From the NCBI RefSeq assembly GCF_026041215.1, contig NZ_JAPEIQ010000015.1, forward strand, positions 1 through 38,152: a DNA stretch of 38,152 nucleotides, written 5' to 3'. This DNA comes from Hoyosella sp. YIM 151337 (GTDB lineage Bacteria; Actinomycetota; Actinomycetes; Mycobacteriales; Mycobacteriaceae). The position numbers were made by a program, and so were the translations under genes. The notes below the pieces were generated by a model, which ran no database searches, was not told where the DNA came from, and saw only the letters and a list, made by a program, of their open reading frames with translations. Positions within the stretch are counted from its first letter, which is position 1. Every line of letters begins with the position of its first letter. Shown here piece by piece: positions 1 through 10,905 of this stretch.

Positions 1-78
1 GCACGCGACCAATGTTCGGCACAGTGCATCCAGTTGGGTGGCGTCTGCCTCCAACCTCACCTGAACAATCTGCTTCAC
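1..78 (-). CDS. tnpB: TnpB-like RNA-guided nuclease/accessory protein, N-terminal fragment (runs off window)
   Basis: Read on the minus strand from a GTG at 78, the frame gives 26 residues beginning VKQIVQVRLEADATQLDAL, uninterrupted to the window edge. This resembles the first beta-strand and helix of IS605 OrfB/TnpB proteins, which typically begin with a short basic segment followed by RLxP/RLEA and a helix. Its divergent position 60 bp from tnpA supports the call. The start is uncertain: the frame stays open further upstream through weaker start codons. Nothing can be said about the RuvC catalytic residues or the C-terminal zinc finger, or whether the gene is intact. Confidence 0.6.
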   Translation of the reverse strand, partial: MKQIVQVRLEADATQLDALCRTLVAC

Positions 79-137
79 ACCAGCACCGTAACCCTCGGGT
101 ACGACAAGTCCTCGTACCCACAATCTAGAATTGGTCT

Positions 138-566
138 ATGTCACCACGGTGGGAACCAGACGCCGATGTGCGCAGGGGCCGGTCGGTCGTCTATAACTTG
201 CACGCCCATTTGGTCTTCACGCCGAAGTATCGGCGCGGCCCGTTCAATTCCCAGATTCTGGACCGATGCGAGCAGGTCATGGCCGAGGTGTGTGGCGAAT
301 TCGGTGCCGAGCTGCGTGAGTTCAACGGGGAGACCGACCACGTGCACCTGCTCGTGCACTACCCGCCGAAGGTCGCGCTATCCCGGTTGGTGAACAGCCT
401 CAAAGGCGTCTCAGCCAGACGGATACGGCAGGAATTCCCAGGCCACATCCGCCAATACCTGTGGGGCGAGCATTTCTGGTCACCGTCATACTTCGCAGGC
501 TCCTGCGGAGGTGCACCATTGTCGATCGTCGCCGAGTACATCGAGAACCAAAAACGCCCCCGGTGA
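138..566 (+). CDS. tnpA: IS200/IS605 family Y1 transposase TnpA
   Basis: A 142-residue single-strand DNA transposase of the HUH/Y1 class. It nicks and rejoins transposon ends as single-stranded DNA during 'peel and paste' transposition. The HUH metal-binding pair is H68-V-H70 in the segment TDHVHLLVHYPP, and the nucleophilic tyrosine is Y134 in EYIENQ. The conserved FWSPSYFAGSCGG block lies just before it. The length agrees with the family (about 130-155 residues), so the gene looks intact. It is divergent from the tnpB start at 78. All catalytic residues expected from the family are present, so activity is plausible but unproven. Confidence 0.93.
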   Translation: MSPRWEPDADVRRGRSVVYNLHAHLVFTPKYRRGPFNSQILDRCEQVMAEVCGEFGAELREFNGETDHVHLLVHYPPKVALSRLVNSLKGVSARRIRQEFPGHIRQYLWGEHFWSPSYFAGSCGGAPLSIVAEYIENQKRPR

Positions 567-593
567 TCCGTTAACGCTGCGCGTCAACACAAA

Positions 594-618
594 GGCCGGG
601 ATGCGATTCCTCCCGGCC
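594..618. repeat. Subterminal hairpin of the IS605-type element
   Basis: GGCCGGGA (594-601) and TCCCGGCC (611-618) are perfect 8-bp complements separated by a 9-nt loop. It sits 27 bp after the tnpA stop, where IS200/IS605 elements keep the imperfect palindrome bound by TnpA. It could also act as a terminator for tnpA, although no T-run follows. Confidence 0.55.
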
Positions 619-649
619 GTGAACGACCGGAGTTCCTCGCAAAATGACA

Positions 650-1110
650 CTGAAAAATCCTGCTCACAAGCGTCCTGAACGACAATATTGGTTGGGTTGG
701 CGCCCTCTGCGAACCCACTTGTATAAGGGAGCACGAACTGGTCGTACCGCGTCATAATGTTGGTGTAGGTAATCCCTGGGACATAGACGCCTCCGTCGTG
801 CAGCTTCTCCAGCAGCGCTGAACCGGGCAGGAACTGCTCGCAGGCTCCGCACAGTGACAGCAATGCGTCGAAGTCCCGATCCACCCCAAGTTGCTCCGAG
901 ACAGCGGCTATCCCATCAACCGGGATCTCCGAACCGTTCCACAGGGGGGCGAGTGACACGTACTTGTCGATCTTGTCCGCGCCACCGAGGTACTTGGCGT
1001 AGTAGCTGGGGACGATCGTTCCCTGCTAGCGACGGCGAGTGCAGCCCTACGGTGCACGTGCTCCCCTTTTTCGTCCGCTCGCGGAACCACTTCTCTACGA
1101 AGGTCATTGA
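650..1110 (-). pseudogene. Secreted triacylglycerol lipase (alpha/beta hydrolase) remnant, truncated and frameshifted
   Basis: Minus-strand frames encode consecutive pieces of an actinobacterial secreted lipase. From about 1107 one frame reads FVEKW...TVGLHS, resembling the helix and strand leading to the GHSQG nucleophile elbow. A second frame then continues QGTIVPSYYAKYLGGADKID and runs through ITYTNIMTRYDQFVLPYTSG to VVQDACEQDFS. At the elbow, 10 extra bases (1026-1035) separate HS from QG, shift the frame and add a TAG stop. The N-terminal third including the signal peptide is missing above 1110. The C-terminus is replaced by IS-derived sequence below about 651. The open minus-strand frame 486-959 is therefore a chimera of lipase remnant and IS DNA, not a gene. 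No start codon or promoter was recognised. Confidence 0.75.
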
Positions 1111-1156
1111 TCATGCTGGTGCGCGTTTGGCGTAACTTCGGGCGCGCGGAGTGAGT

Positions 1157-1944
1157 TCACAGTGCCCGCCGCAGTATCGAGTCGACGACCCGCACCGGTA
1201 GCCTGCTGGCGAGCGCTCGGGCCCGGTCTGGGCGCACTGAATAGCGGAGCTTCGGCGTGCTTTTCGTGGCTGCCTCGACTATTACGGCCGCGAGTACCCC
1301 AGGATCATGGGCTTTCTCGTGCTGGGCGGCCGCGAGCCGCCCGGCCTTTCTGACGCGCTCGGCGAATGGTGACCCGTCGATGGTTGCATCTGCGAATGCC
1401 GCTTCGATTGACGCTGTCATGCCGGTCCGAAACGGGCCAGGCTGGATGATGCTTACTGGCACGCCGAGCGGCGCAAGTTCACGCCGGAGCGCGTCGCCGT
1501 AGGCTTCGACCGCGTGTTTGCTGAGCGCGTAGGCTCCGTTGAACGGCATCGCGGGCTGCCAGCCCGTTTCTGAGCTTATGAGAATGATGCGGCCATTACC
1601 GGCGCTCAATAGCGGAAATGCCGCTCGAACGACCCGGTGGGTGCCCATGACATTGACGTCGATAACGCGCTGCAGCTTCGCGTCGTCCATTTCGGCGAGG
1701 GGCCCGACACCGAGGACGCCTGCAAGGGTGACGACGCATTGAAGCTCGCTCGTCCCGAGGCCTGCGATTGCTTGTTCGACCGACTTTGTCGCGGTGACAT
1801 CCATTCGGACAGGTACGAGCCCGGCGGCAGCTGCTGGTGGTGTCAGGTCAGCCGCGTATACGGTCCATCCGCGACGTGCGAACGCGCTGGCGGCCGCGGC
1901 TCCGAGTCCCCCACCAGCCCCGGTGATAAGCACTGATTGGGCCA

Positions 1945-1945
<1 letters not shown>
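1157..1945 (-). CDS. Short-chain dehydrogenase/reductase (SDR), last gene of the hsa operon
   Basis: A 262-residue classical SDR. It has the NAD(P)-binding TGAGGGLG at residues 8-15, the N98 of the NVMG segment, a serine pair in LISSETG (124-125) and Y139-x3-K143, which complete the N-S-Y-K catalytic set. It probably oxidises or reduces a hydroxyl/keto group on a hydrophobic substrate. The start is GTG at 1945, overlapping the hsaB stop by one base (TAGTG), so it is translationally coupled to hsaADCB and probably shares their KstR control. In M. tuberculosis the gene after hsaB is different, so this SDR is a lineage-specific addition. A role in steroid ring metabolism is inferred from position only. 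Confidence 0.88.
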
Positions 1946-5466
<3,521 letters not shown>

Positions 5467-5567
5467 CAAGCCCTACTTCCCGTTGAACAAAAACCTATGC
5501 CTCACGCCGCTCCAGATGGGTACCCGACCGACTTTGAGGCGTACGGCCATTTCATCCGCACGGTGAA

Positions 5568-5596
5568 ATACTAGAACATGTTATCGTTTCTGTCGA
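5568..5596 (-). promoter_or_regulatory. Predicted hsaA promoter
   Basis: On the minus strand a -35 TCGACA (5596-5591, 5/6 match to TTGACA) and a -10 TAGTAT (5573-5568, 4/6) are separated by exactly 17 bp, about 95 bp upstream of the hsaA ATG. A KstR-like box (5572-5585) fills most of the spacer. The mce4 promoter has the same design and the same -10 hexamer. Prediction only. Confidence 0.55.
5572..5585. promoter_or_regulatory. KstR-like operator, hsaA side
   Basis: TAGAACATGTTATC fits the KstR core TnnAACnnGTTnnA at every fixed position except the last (C for A). It lies in the -35/-10 spacer of the predicted hsaA promoter, so a bound TetR-type repressor would block RNA polymerase. Confidence 0.65.
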
Positions 5597-5683
5597 GATT
5601 ACCGCTCCAGCCACCCGCAGATACCAACGTATCCACCCTCCAGCTCGCTTCAGACGCAGCGCTCTGAACTGGGGATACATTAT

Positions 5684-5697
5684 TTCAACACGTTGTT
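5684..5697. promoter_or_regulatory. Weaker KstR-like operator, kstD side
   Basis: TTCAACACGTTGTT keeps the central AACnnGTT but has T in place of the final A. It is centred 26 bp upstream of the better box at 5710-5723. It may be an auxiliary site, or chance. Confidence 0.4.
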
Positions 5698-5709
5698 CTT
5701 CTCTCATAT

Positions 5710-5723
5710 TGGAACGTGTTATA
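5710..5723. promoter_or_regulatory. KstR operator, kstD promoter
   Basis: TGGAACGTGTTATA matches TnnAACnnGTTnnA at all fixed positions, 34 bp before the kstD ATG at 5757. A possible -10 TATAGA (5720-5725) overlaps its right end. A translation start at 5709 would put the operator inside the gene, which argues for the downstream ATG with its GAGGAG ribosome binding site. Confidence 0.7.
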
Positions 5724-5756
5724 GACTCGGGGGGCATTCGTCGCGTGAGGAGACCC

Positions 5757-7496
5757 ATGCAGGAACACGATGCTGTAGCCGCGTCGCAGGCCGCGCAGAG
5801 TTACGACGTAGTCGTCGTAGGCAGCGGCGCCGCAGGCATGACAGCTGCACTTGTGGCCGCCCACCACGGGCTCTCGGCGATTATCGTCGAAAAAACCAGC
5901 CGATTCGGCGGCTCCACTGCCCGGTCTGGGGGTGGCGTGTGGATCCCCGGGAACGAAGCCCTAGAGCGAGCTGGCGTCAAGGAGTCCCCCGATGCCGCAC
6001 GCGCGTACCTGCGCAGCATCATCGGGGACCACGTGCCGCCCGAGCGCATCGACAGTTACCTCGATCGCGGCCCCGAGGTCATCTCGTTCCTGCTCGACGC
6101 GACACCGCTCGAATTTCGCTGGGTTCCGAACTACTCCGATTACTACCCTGAAGCCCCCGGCGGCACTATCCACGGCAGGTCTGTGGAGCCAAAACCATTC
6201 GACGGCAAGCGGTTAGGCCCAGAGCTAGCGAACCTCGAGCCTGACTATGGCAAGGCACCACTGAACGTCGTCGTCACCCAGGCTGATTTCCGGTGGCTCA
6301 ACCTGCTCGCACGGCATCCACGCGGAATTCTTCAGGTACTCCGCGTCGGTCTGCGGTGGCTCCGCGCCAAGGTGTTCCGGCAGCATCTGCTCGGCCGTGG
6401 GCAGGCGCTTGCCGCCGCACTGCGCGCCGGTCTGATCGACGCCGGGGTTCCGCTGCTGCTGAATACGCCGCTCACCCGACTCGAGGTACGTGACGGTCGT
6501 GTCATCGGTGTCGTCGTCCACACTGGCGGCAGCGAAAAAATGCTGCGCGCACGGCGCGGAGTGGTACTCGCATCCGGTGGATTCGAACACAATGAAGTTA
6601 TGCGCAAGCAGTACCAGCGCGAGCCCATTGGCACCGAATGGACAGTCGGCGCCCGCGGAAACACCGGCGACGGCATCCGTGCGGGGCAAGACGCGGGTGC
6701 CGCGGTCGACTTCATGTCGGACGCATGGTGGGGACCGTCGATCCCACTCACCGGCGGACCCTGGTTCTGCCTGTCAGAACGATCGCTGCCTGGCAGCATC
6801 ATGGTGAACGATCGCGGTCAGCGATTCGTCAACGAATCCGCTCCTTACGTCGAGGCAACGCACGCCATGTACGGCGGCGAGTTCGGGCAGGGGGACGGCC
6901 CTGGCGAAAACATCCCGGCGTGGATTCTCTTCGATCAGCGCTACCGCAACCGCTACATGTTCGCCGGCGTCGGTCCGCGCCAGAAGCTGCCCGGCCGATG
7001 GTCAAAAGCCGGGATCGTGCAGCAAGCCCAGACCATCGGTGAACTAGCCGCGAAAATCGGTGTTCCGGCCGCTTCGCTGGAAGCCACCGTCGAGCGTTTC
7101 AACGGCTTCGCGCGCACCGGCCGCGACGAAGACTTCCACCGCGGTGAAAGTGCCTATGACCATTACTACGCAGATCCGCGCAACAAACCAAACCCGAGCC
7201 TCGCAGCCCTCGATACCGCGCCGTTCTACGCGGCCAAAATCGTGCCCGGCGATCTGGGCACGAAGGGCGGCTTACGCACCGACGCGCATGCCAGAGTGCT
7301 TCGCGAGGACGGCAGCGCGATCGAAGGCCTCTACGCCGCAGGCAACGCGAGCGCTCCGGTCATGGGACACACGTATGCCGGTCCTGGTGCGACCATCGGC
7401 CCCGCGATGGTTTTCGCGTACCTGGCAGTCGAGAACATGACTAACAAGGCTGACGCGCAGCCCCCTGAACACACCCAGCAACAAGGAGTGTCATGA
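5757..7496 (+). CDS. kstD: 3-ketosteroid delta1-dehydrogenase KstD
   Basis: FAD enzyme that introduces the C1-C2 double bond into 3-keto-4-ene steroids such as androstenedione; with KSH it triggers ring B opening. 579 residues from ATG 5757, preceded by GAGGAG. The FAD-binding GSGAAG is at residues 22-27, followed by GGSTARSGGGVWIP. The C-terminal block GHTYAGPGATIGPAM contains the Tyr and Gly that bind the C3 keto group in characterised KstD proteins. YSDYYPEAPGG supplies another active-site tyrosine region. The sequence closely follows M. tuberculosis KstD (about 563 residues). It is the first gene of a six-gene operon, with its stop overlapping the kshA start by ATGA. Cytosolic or membrane-peripheral; no signal peptide. 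Confidence 0.97.
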   Translation: MQEHDAVAASQAAQSYDVVVVGSGAAGMTAALVAAHHGLSAIIVEKTSRFGGSTARSGGGVWIPGNEALERAGVKESPDAARAYLRSIIGDHVPPERIDSYLDRGPEVISFLLDATPLEFRWVPNYSDYYPEAPGGTIHGRSVEPKPFDGKRLGPELANLEPDYGKAPLNVVVTQADFRWLNLLARHPRGILQVLRVGLRWLRAKVFRQHLLGRGQALAAALRAGLIDAGVPLLLNTPLTRLEVRDGRVIGVVVHTGGSEKMLRARRGVVLASGGFEHNEVMRKQYQREPIGTEWTVGARGNTGDGIRAGQDAGAAVDFMSDAWWGPSIPLTGGPWFCLSERSLPGSIMVNDRGQRFVNESAPYVEATHAMYGGEFGQGDGPGENIPAWILFDQRYRNRYMFAGVGPRQKLPGRWSKAGIVQQAQTIGELAAKIGVPAASLEATVERFNGFARTGRDEDFHRGESAYDHYYADPRNKPNPSLAALDTAPFYAAKIVPGDLGTKGGLRTDAHARVLREDGSAIEGLYAAGNASAPVMGHTYAGPGATIGPAMVFAYLAVENMTNKADAQPPEHTQQQGVS

Positions 7497-8623
7497 CGGC
7501 CTATCGCACGATCGACGCTGGCACGATGCCCGCCCGCTACGCCAGGGGATGGCACTGCATCGGTCTCGCCGAAAGCTTCAAGGACGGTGAACCTCACGCG
7601 ATAAAAGCGTTCGGCACCAAACTCGTGGTCTTTCAGAGCGAGGACGGAAAAATCAACGTCCTCGATGGGTACTGCCGGCACATGGGTGGCGACCTCACCG
7701 AAGGCACGATCAAAGGCAACGAGATAGCATGCCCGTTTCACGATTGGCGCTGGGGCGGTGACGGCAAATGCAAGTCGATCCCCTACGCCAAGCGAGTCCC
7801 GCTGCGTGCCCGCACACGTTCCTGGGTTACGTGTGAGCAGAACAAGCAATTGTTTATTTGGCATGACCCGGAAGGCCACCCGCCGCCAGAGGATGTCGCG
7901 ATCCCGCGACTCGACGCAGCGTTCTCAGACGAGTGGAGCGACTGGACGTGGAACACCGTTCCCATTGACGGCGCGAACTGCCGCGAACTCATCGACAATG
8001 TCGTCGACATGGCGCACTTCTACTACGTGCACTTCGCGTTCCCTACGTACTTCAAGAACGTGTTCGAAGGACACATGGCGACGCAGTACATGCACTCGCA
8101 CGGCCGACCGGACATGATGGCAAACACCAAGTATGAAAACGTTGACTCGCACCTGCGTTCCGAGGCGACATATTTTGGGCCCGCGTGGATGGTCAACTAC
8201 CTCTACAACGACTACAGCGGCTTCAAAGTGGACGTGATCCTTATCAACTGCCACTACCCCATCACCGAAAACTCTTTCATGCTGCAGTACGGGGTCATCG
8301 CCAAGAAGGTCGACGGACTCACCGACGAGCAGAACGCCAAACTAGCGAAGAGCATGGCGCGCAACTTCGGTGAAGGGTTCTTGCAGGATGTTGCGATCTG
8401 GAAGACGAAAGCGCGCGTCGACAACCCCCTGCTGTGTGAAGAAGACGGCCCGGTGTATCAGCTTCGGCGCTGGTACGAACAGTTTTACGTCGACGTCGCC
8501 GATGTCACCGATGACATGACGCAGCGGTTCGAGTTCGAAGTCGACACCACCAAGGCAAACCAAGTGTGGGAGGCCGAGGTCGCTGAGAACCTTGCCCGCA
8601 AGAAGGCCGAATCCGGAGTCTGA
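7493..8623 (+). CDS. kshA: 3-ketosteroid 9alpha-hydroxylase, Rieske oxygenase subunit KshA
   Basis: Terminal oxygenase of the two-component KSH that hydroxylates C9 of androstadienedione or its CoA-thioester analogues, leading to non-enzymatic opening of ring B. The 376-residue protein has the Rieske [2Fe-2S] ligands C61-x-H63 and C80-x2-H83 (YCRHMGG ... ACPFHDW). The mononuclear iron site is in NVVDMAHFYYVHF, with D172, H175 and H180. ATG 7493 overlaps the kstD stop (ATGA). The small Cys4 gene starts 2 nt after the stop, and its electron donor kshB follows that gene. Confidence 0.97.
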   Translation: MTAYRTIDAGTMPARYARGWHCIGLAESFKDGEPHAIKAFGTKLVVFQSEDGKINVLDGYCRHMGGDLTEGTIKGNEIACPFHDWRWGGDGKCKSIPYAKRVPLRARTRSWVTCEQNKQLFIWHDPEGHPPPEDVAIPRLDAAFSDEWSDWTWNTVPIDGANCRELIDNVVDMAHFYYVHFAFPTYFKNVFEGHMATQYMHSHGRPDMMANTKYENVDSHLRSEATYFGPAWMVNYLYNDYSGFKVDVILINCHYPITENSFMLQYGVIAKKVDGLTDEQNAKLAKSMARNFGEGFLQDVAIWKTKARVDNPLLCEEDGPVYQLRRWYEQFYVDVADVTDDMTQRFEFEVDTTKANQVWEAEVAENLARKKAESGV

Positions 8624-8625
8624 CC

Positions 8626-8961
8626 ATGTCCCGCACCAATGGATCGCCCCGCGAATGGCGAACAAGTTTCGGCGCACCCGCGACGCGACCGGAATCCCTC
8701 GCGGATCGGGCTGAGTTTCTCACCGGCGGTCTGGTGCCCATCCAGTGCCATCGCTGCGGCACCGAGGTACTAGTGAAAAAGAACAGCCTCAAACATACGA
8801 GCATCCAGTGGACCACAAGCCCCGCCTCAACCTGCCCGATCTTCGCTGCACAAGCAGATAGCGGGAGCCGCACAGCGTTGCTCGACTCGTGCCCCGAGCT
8901 GACGGAGAGCATCGCGCGCGCGGTCGCTGACGGACAGATAAGGGTAGGTGCCGGTGACTGA
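8626..8961 (+). CDS. Uncharacterised small four-cysteine protein between kshA and kshB
   Basis: A 111-residue protein I do not recognise functionally. It has four cysteines: C41-H-R-C44 in PIQCHRCGTEVLVKK, then C70 (STCPIF) and C89 (DSCPEL). This spacing (C-x2-C ... C ... C) suggests a metal site, either a zinc ribbon or less likely an iron-sulfur centre. There is no signal peptide or membrane segment. ATG 8626 is 2 nt after the kshA stop, and the stop lies beyond the kshB GTG, so it is embedded between the two KSH components and almost certainly co-translated. M. tuberculosis also has an uncharacterised gene next to kshA (Rv3527), but homology cannot be confirmed here. A KSH accessory or assembly role is inference. 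Confidence 0.85.
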   Translation: MSRTNGSPREWRTSFGAPATRPESLADRAEFLTGGLVPIQCHRCGTEVLVKKNSLKHTSIQWTTSPASTCPIFAAQADSGSRTALLDSCPELTESIARAVADGQIRVGAGD

Positions 8962-10021
8962 AACCCTGCCCGAACCAGCGCTGCCGGAAGCAGAGTTCTG
9001 CCGTGTCCGGGTGGCGCGTGCGATCACCGAAACCAGCGACGCACGGTCCCTGGAACTCGACGTGCCCCAGGAACTGGCCGAACGCTTCACGTACCGCCCA
9101 GGCCAGTTTCTGACCCTGCGGGTGCCCAGCGATCGGACTGGCTCGGTAGGTCGCTGTTACTCGCTGTCGTCCGCACCACACGAGGGTGGCCCGCTGAAGG
9201 TTACGGTCAAACGCGTCCGCGACGGGTACGGGTCGAACTGGTTGTGTGACAATGCCCGCGAAGGAATGTCGCTTGATGTCCTGCCGCCGGCTGGCGTCTT
9301 CACACCCAAGTCATTCGACACTGATCTCTTGCTGTTCGCTGGAGGAAGTGGCATCACACCGGTGATGTCCATACTGAAATCGGTGCTGGCCCGTGGCTCG
9401 GGGACGGTGACACTCGTGTACGCGAACCGCGACGAGAAGTCCGTCATATTCGCGTCAGAGCTTGCGGCACTCGCGGCGGCGCATCCCGACAGGCTGACGG
9501 TTCTGCACTGGCTCGAAAGCGTGCAGGGCCTTCCCACCGTCGAGCAATTAACCGCACTCGCCCGGCCTTGGGCGCAGCGTGAGGTGTTCATCTGCGGCCC
9601 TGCCGCGTTCATGGATGCGGCCGCCGATGCCTTGAGCAGATTGCAGGTCGATCGCAAGAAGATACACATCGAGAAATTCATTTCGCTGTCCCGCAATCCC
9701 TTTGAGGTCGAAGACGCCACCGGCCCCGAGAGCGACGATTCGGGTGAACCTGCGTCGCTCACCGTGGAACTCGATGGCGAACAGCACTCCTTCAGCTGGC
9801 CCCGAACAAAGAAGCTGCTCGATTTCCTCCTCGAAAAGGGTCTCGACGCTCCCTATTCATGTCGCGAGGGCGCATGCAGTGCGTGTGCGTGCCGGATTGT
9901 TACCGGAGAGGTGAAGATGCTGCACAACGAAGTGCTCGAGCCGGAAGATCTGGACGACGGCATAGTTCTTGCGTGCCAGTCACTGCCTGTCACTGACGAC
10001 GTTGCTGTCAGTTACGAGTAG
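8954..10021 (+). CDS. kshB: 3-ketosteroid 9alpha-hydroxylase, ferredoxin reductase subunit KshB
   Basis: NADH-dependent reductase that passes electrons to KshA. Domain order: an FAD-binding barrel with RCYSLSSAP, an NAD-binding domain with FAGGSGITPVMS and FICGPAAFM, a linker rich in acidic residues, and a C-terminal plant-type [2Fe-2S] domain with CREGACSACAC and a fourth cysteine in LACQ. The GTG at 8954 is preferred: AAGGG (8940-8944) lies 9 nt upstream, too close for the in-frame GTG at 8948. The start overlaps the end of the Cys4 gene. In M. tuberculosis kshA and kshB are far apart; here they are nearly adjacent in one operon. Confidence 0.96.
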   Translation: MTETLPEPALPEAEFCRVRVARAITETSDARSLELDVPQELAERFTYRPGQFLTLRVPSDRTGSVGRCYSLSSAPHEGGPLKVTVKRVRDGYGSNWLCDNAREGMSLDVLPPAGVFTPKSFDTDLLLFAGGSGITPVMSILKSVLARGSGTVTLVYANRDEKSVIFASELAALAAAHPDRLTVLHWLESVQGLPTVEQLTALARPWAQREVFICGPAAFMDAAADALSRLQVDRKKIHIEKFISLSRNPFEVEDATGPESDDSGEPASLTVELDGEQHSFSWPRTKKLLDFLLEKGLDAPYSCREGACSACACRIVTGEVKMLHNEVLEPEDLDDGIVLACQSLPVTDDVAVSYE

Positions 10022-10024
10022 GCC

Positions 10025-10903
10025 ATGCAGCTCGGAATTGTTCTCTTCACCAGTGATCGTGGCATCACACCCGCGACAGCAGCGCAGACGGCGGAACAAC
10101 TCGGATTCGATTCGTTCTATGTTCCCGAACACACGCACATGCCGGTGCAGCGCGAAGCATTGCACCCGTCAACTGGCACCACTGAACTGCCGGACGACCG
10201 CTACATGCGCACGCTCGATCCCTGGGTTGCGCTCGCGGCAGCGTCAGCGGTCACCGATCGCATCAGACTCGGCACCGCCGTAGCGCTGCCCGTCGAACAT
10301 GATCCCATCGCCCTGGCCAAAACTATTGCGTCAGTCGACCACTTGTCAGGCGGCCGCGTGATGCTGGGTGTCGGCTTCGGGTGGAACATCGACGAGCTCA
10401 CTGATCATGGCGTACCGCGCGGGCGGCGCCGCACCATGCTACGCGAGTATCTCGAAGCCATGTCTGCTTTATGGTGCGACGAAGTCGCAGCCTACGACGG
10501 GGAGTTCGTCGCATTCGGGCCGTCGTGGGCGTGGCCGAAACCGCTCCAGCAGATCGACGGCGACAAGCGGAAAATTCCGGTCCTCGTCGGTGCCGCGGGC
10601 ACTGAGAAGAACTTCGCGTGGATCACCAGGTCTGCCCACGGATGGATCACGACCCCCACTGAAACGGATATCACTGAGTCCATCGCACGACTGCAGAAGA
10701 TGTGGCAGGACGCCGGACGCGCAGGCCAGCCGCATATCACCGCACTTGCTGGTAAGCCCGACTCAACACAATTGGAGCGATGGCGCGATGCTGGGGTCAG
10801 TGAAGTGCTCTTCGGACTCCCCGACCGCTCGTCCGACGAGGTGATCGCGTACCTGCACCGACTCGCCGACAAGCTGAAACTTACTACCGCACAAGGAGCC
10901 TGA
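10025..10903 (+). CDS. LLM-class F420-dependent oxidoreductase
   Basis: A 292-residue luciferase-like (TIM-barrel) protein of the F420-dependent type. It starts MQLGIVLFTSDRGITP and has GFDSFYVPEHTHMP, RIRLGTAVALPVEHDPIALAKTIASVDHLS, GGRVMLGVGFGWNIDE and PVLVGAAGTEKN, typical of the single-subunit F420 oxidoreductases. ATG is 3 nt after kshB. M. tuberculosis has a similar gene in its cholesterol regulon (Rv3520c, from memory). The substrate is unknown; a steroid or acyl-CoA intermediate redox step is inferred from operon position. F420 rather than FMN is the family's usual cofactor but cannot be proven from sequence. Confidence 0.88.
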   Translation: MQLGIVLFTSDRGITPATAAQTAEQLGFDSFYVPEHTHMPVQREALHPSTGTTELPDDRYMRTLDPWVALAAASAVTDRIRLGTAVALPVEHDPIALAKTIASVDHLSGGRVMLGVGFGWNIDELTDHGVPRGRRRTMLREYLEAMSALWCDEVAAYDGEFVAFGPSWAWPKPLQQIDGDKRKIPVLVGAAGTEKNFAWITRSAHGWITTPTETDITESIARLQKMWQDAGRAGQPHITALAGKPDSTQLERWRDAGVSEVLFGLPDRSSDEVIAYLHRLADKLKLTTAQGA

Positions 10904-10905
10904 CC

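Larger units (their letters stand above)
1..650. mobile_element. IS200/IS605-family insertion sequence, incomplete at left window edge
   Basis: Two divergent transposon genes are visible: a Y1 transposase (tnpA) on the plus strand from 138 and the first 26 codons of a tnpB-type gene on the minus strand, leaving the window at position 1. Divergent tnpB/tnpA is the IS605 arrangement. Downstream of tnpA an 8-bp-stem hairpin (594-618) fits the subterminal palindrome that these elements carry at each end. The boundary at about 650 is inferred from where recognisable lipase homology begins on the minus strand (codon at 653-651). No terminal inverted repeats or target duplication are expected for this family and none was seen. 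The exact cleavage site and the other end cannot be determined here. Confidence 0.75.

Noticed and set aside
486-959. 157-residue minus-strand open frame as an intact gene
   Set aside because: It fuses the lipase remnant to IS-derived sequence read antisense to tnpA; it has no N-terminus or nucleophile elbow of its own.
5709-5756. Upstream ATG for kstD
   Set aside because: It coincides with the KstR box and lies upstream of the predicted transcript start; ATG 5757 has GAGGAG at proper distance.
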